DNA of 64,000 nucleotides from Armatimonadota bacterium (GTDB lineage Bacteria > Armatimonadota > UBA5829 > DTJY01): NCBI GenBank assembly GCA_017993055.1, contig JAGONM010000001.1, forward strand, positions 124,001 through 188,000. The letters run 5' to 3'. The notes under the pieces are model-generated. The model did no database searches, was not told the DNA's origin, and was given only the letters and a program-made list of their open reading frames with translations. The position numbers were made by a program, and so were the translations under genes. Positions 44,900-50,454 of this stretch are shown here, piece by piece. Within the stretch, counting starts at the first letter, position 1, and every line of letters begins with the position of its first letter.

Positions 44900-45753
44900 G
44901 TGAGCAACCCCGCTGTCCCGACCCAAGCCTCCCTCACTGCCGATGCCGCGGGACCGTTCGAGAACTCGACGAGCGGTCTTCCGGCAGCGTTCGCGTGGGT
45001 GACCGTCTCGTCGAAGGGTATCTCACCGACGACCGGGACTCCGTGCTCCAAGGCAAACTCACGGATGCTCGCGCTGTTCTCAGGATTCAGGTCAACCTTG
45101 TTGATGATGACCGCGCACCGATGACCGAAGTGCTCGATAAGTTGAACCACACGTTCCATGTCGTGCATGCCGGAGAGCGTCGGCTCAGTCACTACCAGCG
45201 CGAGGTCTACGTCGGTGAGCGACGCCGTAGCCGTGCATCCGATCCCCGGGGGACCGTCTATCAGGATGAGATACCTGCCGTCTCGGAGGGCCAAGTCTTC
45301 AGCCTGTTGGCGAACGACCGTGACAAGACGCCCGGAGCTTTCTCCTCCCGGCATGAGCTTCGCGTGGGCCATCGGACCGTACTTCGTGGCTGAGAGGTAG
45401 TACTCTCCGCTCTTGATGGTCTCAAGGGTCAGGGCATGTGCCGGGCAGACAAGAGTGCAGAGCCCGCATCCTTCACAGGCGAGCTCATCCACTTCCTCGG
45501 AAGTGATCGCATCGAACCTGCACCTTAGCTCGCACATACCACAGCGGACACACTTCTCTTCATCGCGGACTGCGATCTTCGCGCCGTAGAAATCACTCCG
45601 CACCTCGATATCCGGGTGGAGAAGAAGGTGGAGATTCGCCGCGTCAACATCGCAGTCTGCAAGCACCTTGTTCTCGGAGAGCGCGGCGAACGATCCGAGC
45701 ACCGTCGTCTTGCCGGTTCCTCCCTTTCCACTCACAACCGTCATCTGTCTCAT
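44896..45753 (-). CDS. MinD-type P-loop ATPase with inserted ferredoxin domain (first copy)
   Basis: 285 residues from ATG at 45753. The frame is open to 45819, but that start lies inside an inverted repeat and the family motif would begin too late. Walker A is VSGKGGTGKTT (residues 7-17). A 2[4Fe-4S] ferredoxin insert spans about residues 60-105 (CVRCGMCELRC, CEGCGLCTLVC), followed by LIDGPPGIGCTATASLTDVD. Anaerobes carry these proteins in tandem pairs beside NifX-like and DUF5320 proteins; they are thought to assemble or move metal clusters. No ribosome site is strong. Confidence 0.9.
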   Translation of the reverse strand: MRQMTVVSGKGGTGKTTVLGSFAALSENKVLADCDVDAANLHLLLHPDIEVRSDFYGAKIAVRDEEKCVRCGMCELRCRFDAITSEEVDELACEGCGLCTLVCPAHALTLETIKSGEYYLSATKYGPMAHAKLMPGGESSGRLVTVVRQQAEDLALRDGRYLILIDGPPGIGCTATASLTDVDLALVVTEPTLSGMHDMERVVQLIEHFGHRCAVIINKVDLNPENSASIREFALEHGVPVVGEIPFDETVTHANAAGRPLVEFSNGPAASAVREAWVGTAGLLT

Positions 45754-45788
45754 TCTATCAGAGTTCACATGTAGACTCCCGAGTTGTA

Positions 45789-45851
45789 GATGAGTGAGGA
45801 GCAACGAGTGAAGCCTCATCGTGTACCCTCACCTGACGCTCCTCACTCATC
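45789..45851. repeat. Perfect 14-bp inverted repeat between DUF5320 and ATPase genes
   Basis: GATGAGTGAGGAGC (45789-45802) is exactly complementary to GCTCCTCACTCATC (45838-45851), with 35 bases between. It is in the only sizeable gap between these co-directional genes. On the minus strand the arms could form a hairpin in the mRNA; there is no T-run. The related string GAGTGA also occurs in the loop. Could be an attenuator, RNA processing site or a small mobile repeat. Confidence 0.6.
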
Positions 45852-45859
45852 ACCGCTCA

Positions 45860-46096
45860 TTACCATCTGCCTCTGCCGCGGCCCATTCCGCGACCCATGC
45901 CCCGGCCACCGCCCCGGCGGCCAAACGGCCTAACGCCGATGCCGGCCCCCGGCCAGAAGCCGCGAAGGCGACTCCAGAATCCGAGCGCGCCCTGCTGGTT
46001 GGGAGCGCCCGACTGGGTGGGCAGAGCACAATAGCCCCTGCCGCCACCTGTTAGCGGGCCTTGTCCATTCGGACCCGTACCATCAAACCCTGGCAT
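45860..46096 (-). CDS. DUF5320-family small protein with Gly/Arg/Met tail
   Basis: 78 residues from ATG at 46096, with AGGAGG eight bases upstream. The start MPGFDGTGPNGQGPLTGGGR is the family's signature, followed by GYC. The C-terminus is a low-complexity run (RRGGGRGMGRGMGRGRGRW). DUF5320 proteins occur beside MinD/ferredoxin ATPases in anaerobes and have no known biochemical role; the Met/Gly-rich tail resembles the NifX-like neighbour's tail. Overlaps the second ATPase stop by 14 bases. Confidence 0.85.
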   Translation of the reverse strand: MPGFDGTGPNGQGPLTGGGRGYCALPTQSGAPNQQGALGFWSRLRGFWPGAGIGVRPFGRRGGGRGMGRGMGRGRGRW

Positions 46097-46991
46097 ATTC
46101 TTCACCTCCTGAAAGAGTGTTCGTTAGTCGCACGATCTCGTCGTACGTATTGAGAAATGCTTCCTTCCATTCGGGAAGCGCTGCGGTCAGCGTATGACCG
46201 CTGGAGTAGGCTTCGGCGATCTCCCGGGACTGCGGTATTCTCAGCAGAAGAGGTATCTGCTGCTGAAGACAGTAATCCTCGATGCCGGGATCGGTCGGCC
46301 CGTCCCTGTTCACGATGACACCGCACGGGACATTGAGCGCCTTGCAGGTTTCGACCGCCGCCCCCAGGTCGCTCAGACCGAATGGGGTGGGCTCCGTCAC
46401 CAGGATGCAGAAATCGGACGACTCGACGGTCTCCTGCATCGGGCATGCCGTACCCGGGGGAGCGTCAACTATGGTGATCATGTCGGCACTGATCCGACGC
46501 TTGACGGCCCGGGTGACGGGGCCGCTGCGCTGGACCCCTACGTGGACCGTGCCGCTGTGGAACTTGATGCCCTCCGGGGTCCGGCCGCTCGAAACAACAC
46601 CGACCTCACGCGCCTCCTCGTCAATGGCGCGTCTAGGGCAGATGTAGACGCATGCGCCGCAACCGCTGCACAATTCCGGGAAGGTCAGCACGGCATCGCG
46701 GATGACCGCGATCGCGCTGTACTGACATACCTCGGCGCACTTGCCGCAGGCATCGCACCGAACCTTGTTGACGCACGGAACCAGCACGGACACGGTTTCC
46801 GTACTCGCGATCTCAGGCCGGAGCAGCAGGTGTGCGTTCGGCTCTTCGACGTCGCAGTCGAGAATCCGCACTCCCCCGGGGTGGCGCTCGTTCAGGGCAA
46901 GGACGAGGCTCGTCGCGATGAGCGTCTTGCCGGTGCCGCCCTTGCCGGCCGCTACCGAAAGAACGGGTAGACTCGGGGTTTTCGCAGGCAT
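46083..46991 (-). CDS. MinD-type P-loop ATPase with inserted ferredoxin domain (second copy)
   Basis: 302 residues from ATG at 46991, one base after the NifX-like stop. Walker A VAAGKGGTGKTLIATS, then a nucleotide-switch DCDVEEPNAHLLLRPEI and a ferredoxin insert (CDACGKCAEVC, CSGCGACVYIC). It shares layout with the copy at 44896 but differs in sequence, so the two probably form a heterodimer, as proposed for such tandem pairs. Ends in a short Glu/Tyr-rich tail. Involved in metal-cluster handling by inference from family context. Confidence 0.9.
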   Translation of the reverse strand: MPAKTPSLPVLSVAAGKGGTGKTLIATSLVLALNERHPGGVRILDCDVEEPNAHLLLRPEIASTETVSVLVPCVNKVRCDACGKCAEVCQYSAIAVIRDAVLTFPELCSGCGACVYICPRRAIDEEAREVGVVSSGRTPEGIKFHSGTVHVGVQRSGPVTRAVKRRISADMITIVDAPPGTACPMQETVESSDFCILVTEPTPFGLSDLGAAVETCKALNVPCGVIVNRDGPTDPGIEDYCLQQQIPLLLRIPQSREIAEAYSSGHTLTAALPEWKEAFLNTYDEIVRLTNTLSGGEEYARV

Positions 46992-46992
46992 G

Positions 46993-47481
46993 CTACCGGC
47001 GCCCACCGCGTCCTCCGCCACGGCCCATACCGCCTCCGCGACCCATGCCACCTCCACGGCCCATGCCACCTCCCATTCCACCGCCCGGCGCGGGCCCGCC
47101 TCCCGGCGCCTGGCCCGGAGGCATTCCATAATGCGCCTGAACGCTGGCTCCGCTGATCTGCTGGAGTTGACCGGCCTTGAGCGCCTCGACGTTCTGTCGA
47201 ACCGAACCACTTGAGCCGGTGTAGATTCTGATGCCGCCTGCATTCAGCGCCTGAAACGCATTCGGGCCGAAGTTGCCGGCCACGACGGCTTCGACAGCCT
47301 TCGACGCGACGAGTTGGGCCGCCGCGATACCCGCGCCCTGTCCCTGCATCGCGGCGGTGTTTTCCACAACCTCGAAGACCATGGAATCCGTATCAACGAT
47401 GAGAAAGTAAGCGCATCGGCCGAATCGTGGATCGGCCATTGCCTCGAGATTGTCTCCGGTCGAGCATACCGCAACTTTCAT
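46993..47481 (-). CDS. NifX-like protein with Gly/Met/Arg-repeat tail
   Basis: 162 residues. The first 105 form a NifX/dinitrogenase-cofactor-type domain (MKVAVCSTGDNLEAMADPRF, FGRCAYFLIV, VVAGNFGPNAFQALNAGGI). From about residue 118 the tail is almost only Gly, Met, Arg and Pro, with the unit GGGMGRG repeated. Methionine-rich repeats can bind soft metal ions, so a metal-holding role is possible. It contains few cysteines compared with the other NifX-like protein at 38113. Ends one base before the second MinD ATPase start. Confidence 0.87.
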   Translation of the reverse strand: MKVAVCSTGDNLEAMADPRFGRCAYFLIVDTDSMVFEVVENTAAMQGQGAGIAAAQLVASKAVEAVVAGNFGPNAFQALNAGGIRIYTGSSGSVRQNVEALKAGQLQQISGASVQAHYGMPPGQAPGGGPAPGGGMGGGMGRGGGMGRGGGMGRGGGRGGRR

Positions 47482-47482
47482 G

Positions 47483-47764
47483 TCAGTCCTCCTGATTCTC
47501 GATCTCGGCGATCTGAGCTCTGATCGCCTCCAACTGCTGTTGGAGCATATCCGCCTGGTTCTTCAGCAGAGCTACCCTGTCGAATCCAGTGGGCTCGGCA
47601 CCCTGCCAGGCCTGCTCCATCTGCGGAGTAGGCCACTGGCCCGACATCATGAACTGGGCACAAGGCCCGAGTCCGCTCGCACTCCGGCCGACCCATCCGG
47701 GGCTGTATCCGAATCGCATCCAGCCCGGGAGTCCGGTCGCGTAGTACATGTTTCTGTGACGCAT
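47483..47764 (-). CDS. DUF5320-like protein with coiled-coil C-terminus
   Basis: 93 residues. The N-terminal part (MYYATGLPGWMRFGYSPGW) matches the second DUF5320 subtype, and the C-terminal 30 residues form a heptad-like coil (LLKNQADMLQQQLEAIRAQI). Start ATG with GGAGG seven bases upstream; first gene behind the promoter/operator at 47806-47851, one base from the NifX-like gene. Probably an oligomerising scaffold for the locus; no catalytic residues are visible. Confidence 0.82.
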   Translation of the reverse strand: MRHRNMYYATGLPGWMRFGYSPGWVGRSASGLGPCAQFMMSGQWPTPQMEQAWQGAEPTGFDRVALLKNQADMLQQQLEAIRAQIAEIENQED

Positions 47765-47805
47765 TTTGTAACCTCCGTTTCGTCTATTCGCCCTGTCTGG
47801 GCTAT

Positions 47806-47851
47806 TAGGTGTATTTTACACCTATTATCCGCAAAAAAAAGAGGGAAGCAA
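47806..47851 (-). promoter_or_regulatory. Promoter and palindromic operator of the DUF5320-NifX-MinD operon
   Basis: Minus strand TTGCTT (47846-47851), 16-base spacer, GATAAT (47824-47829). The perfect dyad TAGGTGTATTTTACACCTA (47806-47824) covers the predicted start site. Its GTGTA/TACAC half-sites also occur at the padR promoter, so PadR-family repression of both is likely. Confidence 0.65.
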
Positions 47852-47869
47852 CGCGGAGCGCGAGTCGCG

Positions 47870-48286
47870 TCAACCAACTCTGCCGGCTGCTGAACTCTTC
47901 TGTGCGTCCTCGAATTCCCTGAGGAATTCGTCCATCTCAGCGCGCCGCTTCTCGATGATCTGCGCCCACTCCGTGAGATGCACTTCGCCTTCAGGCGTGA
48001 GCGAGTAGCAGCGTCTCGCCGGTCCGTGCGAGCCGAACTCCCAGGAAGAGACGACCATCCCGTTCGCCTCCAGTTGGCGCAGCATTCGGTAGACTGCGCC
48101 CGGCTCGATTTCGGAGTCGGTCATCGCCAGCTTCTGAACGTGCTGGATCAGATCGTACCCGTGCGTGTTCGGATGCTGCTTGATCGCCATTATGACCACA
48201 GGCTCGATTAGCCTGGATAGTTTCCCCATGCTGCAGGAGCAAGGAGGACCCCCCGCTCCGTGCCTGGGACAGAACTGTCTTCGCAC
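47870..48286 (-). CDS. PadR-family transcriptional regulator
   Basis: 138 residues from GTG at 48286. The N-terminal Cys/His-rich leader (CPRHGAGGPPCSCSMGK) precedes the winged-helix core: VVIMAIKQHPNTHGYDLIQH, GAVYRMLRQLEANGMVVSSW and RCYSLTPEGEVHL. PadR proteins repress neighbouring genes until a ligand binds. Three cysteines at the N-terminus could make it sensitive to metal or redox, apt for an iron-sulfur locus (inference). An alternative ATG at MGKLSRL would drop this leader. Its own promoter carries a matching palindrome, so autoregulation is expected. Confidence 0.9.
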   Translation of the reverse strand: MRRQFCPRHGAGGPPCSCSMGKLSRLIEPVVIMAIKQHPNTHGYDLIQHVQKLAMTDSEIEPGAVYRMLRQLEANGMVVSSWEFGSHGPARRCYSLTPEGEVHLTEWAQIIEKRRAEMDEFLREFEDAQKSSAAGRVG

Positions 48287-48304
48287 CGTATTCCACCAGT
48301 AAGT

Positions 48305-48348
48305 GTGTATTCCACATATATGATACACCGCGCCGGCTCGTCTGTCAA
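48305..48348 (-). promoter_or_regulatory. padR promoter with overlapping palindrome
   Basis: Minus strand TTGACA (48343-48348), 17-base spacer, TATCAT (48320-48325). The inverted repeat GTGTAT (48305-48310) / ATACAC (48323-48328) overlaps the -10 box and start site. A direct repeat GTATTCCAC occurs at 48288-48296 and 48307-48315. Confidence 0.72.
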
Positions 48349-48493
48349 GCCCCTTTGGCAGGTCATATCGAGTATCTTGTGCACGGCTCATTTCCCAGCT
48401 GTCTCCGGGTTCAGGAATAAGGTCGCCACCAGCACGAGCCTAGAGCGACGCACCCGTTCTCTCAAGGTCAGGCGAAGGCGGGGGCCATCGGAC

Positions 48494-49339
48494 TCATCCC
48501 TTGATGCCCGAGAGCGCGATCCCCGAGATGAAGTACTTCTGCGCTACGAAGAAGAGGATCAGGCAGGGGGCCATCACGACGAGCGAGACCGCCATGAGGT
48601 AATGCAGAGTGACCCCGTAGTGCCCCTGGAAGAACTGGAGGCCGAGCGCGAGGGTCAGCTTGTCCGGCGTGGTGAGGTAGATCAGCGGACCCATGAAGTC
48701 GTTCCACGTGCCGATGAACGTGAAGATCGCGATCACGGCCAGGCACGGCTTGATCAGCGGGAGCATGATCTGCCGGTAGATGCCGAAGGATCCGCACCCG
48801 TCTATCCGCGCGGCGTCCTCCAGCTCGAGCGGGATCGTGAGCATGAACTGCCGGAGCAGGAAGATGTTGAACGCCCCGCCGCCGAGCCACGCGCCGATCG
48901 TGAGCGGCTTGAACGTGTTCAGCCAACCGATGTCGCGGAACATGAGGTAGACGGGGATCATCGTGACCTGCGCCGGGAGCATCATGGTTGCGAGCGTGAC
49001 GATGAAGAGCGCATCCCGCCCGGGGAATCGGAGGCGGGAGAAGGCGTACCCCGCCATCGAGGCCGTCAGGAGCACGCCGGCGATGACCGTGCCGGTGATG
49101 ATGCAGGTGTTCCTCAGGTAGAGCGTGAACGGCAGGCTCGCCCACCCCTCGATGAAGTTGCGCCAGACCATCGGGTGCGGGATCCACTGAGGCGGGTAGG
49201 CCATCACCTTGTCCGCCGACTTCAGCGCGGTCGAGCACATCCAGAGGAACGGCAGCATCATCCCCACCGATCCCGCGAGCAGCACGGCGTATGTCAACCC
49301 CTTCGTCGCAAGGCTGGCCAGTTGTCGGTTCGGTTTCAT
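48494..49339 (-). CDS. Carbohydrate ABC transporter permease (MalG/UgpE type)
   Basis: 281 residues with six predicted membrane segments. The EAA loop that contacts the ATPase is EDAARIDGCGSFGIYRQIML followed by PLIKP. N-terminal helix GLTYAVLLAGSVGMMLPFLW. This is the second inner-membrane component of a sugar importer of the CUT1 group. It pairs with the permease at 49383-50291 and the binding protein at 54490-55890. The ATP-binding subunit is not in the window; CUT1 systems often share one encoded elsewhere (MsmK-like). Confidence 0.93.
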   Translation of the reverse strand: MKPNRQLASLATKGLTYAVLLAGSVGMMLPFLWMCSTALKSADKVMAYPPQWIPHPMVWRNFIEGWASLPFTLYLRNTCIITGTVIAGVLLTASMAGYAFSRLRFPGRDALFIVTLATMMLPAQVTMIPVYLMFRDIGWLNTFKPLTIGAWLGGGAFNIFLLRQFMLTIPLELEDAARIDGCGSFGIYRQIMLPLIKPCLAVIAIFTFIGTWNDFMGPLIYLTTPDKLTLALGLQFFQGHYGVTLHYLMAVSLVVMAPCLILFFVAQKYFISGIALSGIKG

Positions 49340-49382
49340 TCCTTCTCTCTGTCGTCCTCCGCCATCTGTGTCTTCTGTGTTC

Positions 49383-50291
49383 TCATCGGCGTCTCTCGCC
49401 TTCGTAGTAGACCCAGGCGGCGGAGGACTTGAAGACCAGCATCGTGAGCACGAGGATGATCACGAAGAGCACCCAGGCCATCGCGGACGCATAGCCCATG
49501 TGGTAGTAGTTGAACGCCTGGCGGAAGAGGTAGAGCACGTAGAAGAGGGTGCTGTTCACCGGGCCGCCGTTCGTCATCACGAACGCCTGCGTGAACACCT
49601 GGAAGCTGCCGATGATCCCCATGATCAGGTTGTAGAAGATCACCGGCGTGAGCATCGGGATCGTCACGTGCCGGAACTTAGACCAGACACCGGCCCCATC
49701 GAGCGACGCGGCCTCGTAGAGATGCTGAGGCACGGACTGCAGGCCGGCTAGGTAGATCACCATCCCGCCGCCGACTCCCCAGAAACTCATCAGGATAAGC
49801 GACAGGAGCGAGGTCCGCGGGTCGGAGAGCCACCCCACCGGCGGGAGTCCGAACGCCCGGAGCACGACGTTGCCGAGCCCGTAGGAGGGGTCGAAGATCC
49901 ATATCCACAGGAGCGCGACCGCCACGCCCGAGACGACCGCCGGGAGGTAGTAGATCGTGCGGAAGACGGCGATGCCGCGGATCTTCTGGTTCATCAGCAG
50001 CGCGACCGCGAGTCCGAGGCTGAGGCCGATCGGGACGCTGACGAATGAGTAGATCATGGTGACCTTCAGGGACTGCCAGAAGAGCGGGTCGCGCGCCAGC
50101 TCGGTGTAGTTCCCGACGCCGATGAACTTCGGCGGGCTGAAGAGGTTGTACTTGCAGAAGCTGATCGCCAGCGACGCGAGCATCGGCCCGGCGGTGAACA
50201 CGATCAGCCCGACGAGCAAAGGCGCGACGAACAGATACCCCTCGATGGATTCTCGGCGACGTAGGTTGCTCACATTCCCTCTCCTCTTCAT
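49383..50291 (-). CDS. Carbohydrate ABC transporter permease (MalF/UgpA type)
   Basis: 302 residues from ATG at 50291, with GGAGG nine bases upstream; the frame extends to 50408 without support. Six membrane segments begin with YLFVAPLLVGLIVFTAGPML. The EAA loop reads YEAASLDGAGVWSKFRHVTI followed by PMLTP. Forms the first half of the sugar-import channel with the permease encoded next. The gene that normally lies upstream, the binding protein, is separated from it by a 4-kb plus-strand block. Confidence 0.93.
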   Translation of the reverse strand: MKRRGNVSNLRRRESIEGYLFVAPLLVGLIVFTAGPMLASLAISFCKYNLFSPPKFIGVGNYTELARDPLFWQSLKVTMIYSFVSVPIGLSLGLAVALLMNQKIRGIAVFRTIYYLPAVVSGVAVALLWIWIFDPSYGLGNVVLRAFGLPPVGWLSDPRTSLLSLILMSFWGVGGGMVIYLAGLQSVPQHLYEAASLDGAGVWSKFRHVTIPMLTPVIFYNLIMGIIGSFQVFTQAFVMTNGGPVNSTLFYVLYLFRQAFNYYHMGYASAMAWVLFVIILVLTMLVFKSSAAWVYYEGERRR

Positions 50292-50437
50292 CTCATTCTG
50301 CCTCCACTCCCGCTTCCCCTGCTGCCGCACCCCGGAATGCCGGATGCTTACCGGGAACAAAGGAGCAACCAGCGCTGATAGCGAATGGAGGTATGTGTGA
50401 CCGATCATCGTTCAGGAGAGGCCGGATGATGCAAATC

Positions 50438-50454
50438 CGATTGGCAGCCAATCG
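50438..50454. promoter_or_regulatory. 17-base perfect palindrome at the start of the three-domain hydrolase gene
   Basis: CGATTGGCAGCCAATCG: two 8-base arms around a central A. It overlaps the first possible GTG of the plus-strand gene and lies between divergent genes, so it may be an operator for either. No regulator gene is nearby. Confidence 0.45.

Noticed and set aside
46993-47200. CRISPR or tandem-repeat array
   Set aside because: The repeats are the codons of the Gly/Met/Arg tail of the NifX-like protein in frame; no spacers and no cas genes.
37647-47481. Nitrogenase locus
   Set aside because: NifX-like proteins and ferredoxins are present but no nifH, nifD, nifK or nifB; these families occur widely outside nitrogen fixation.
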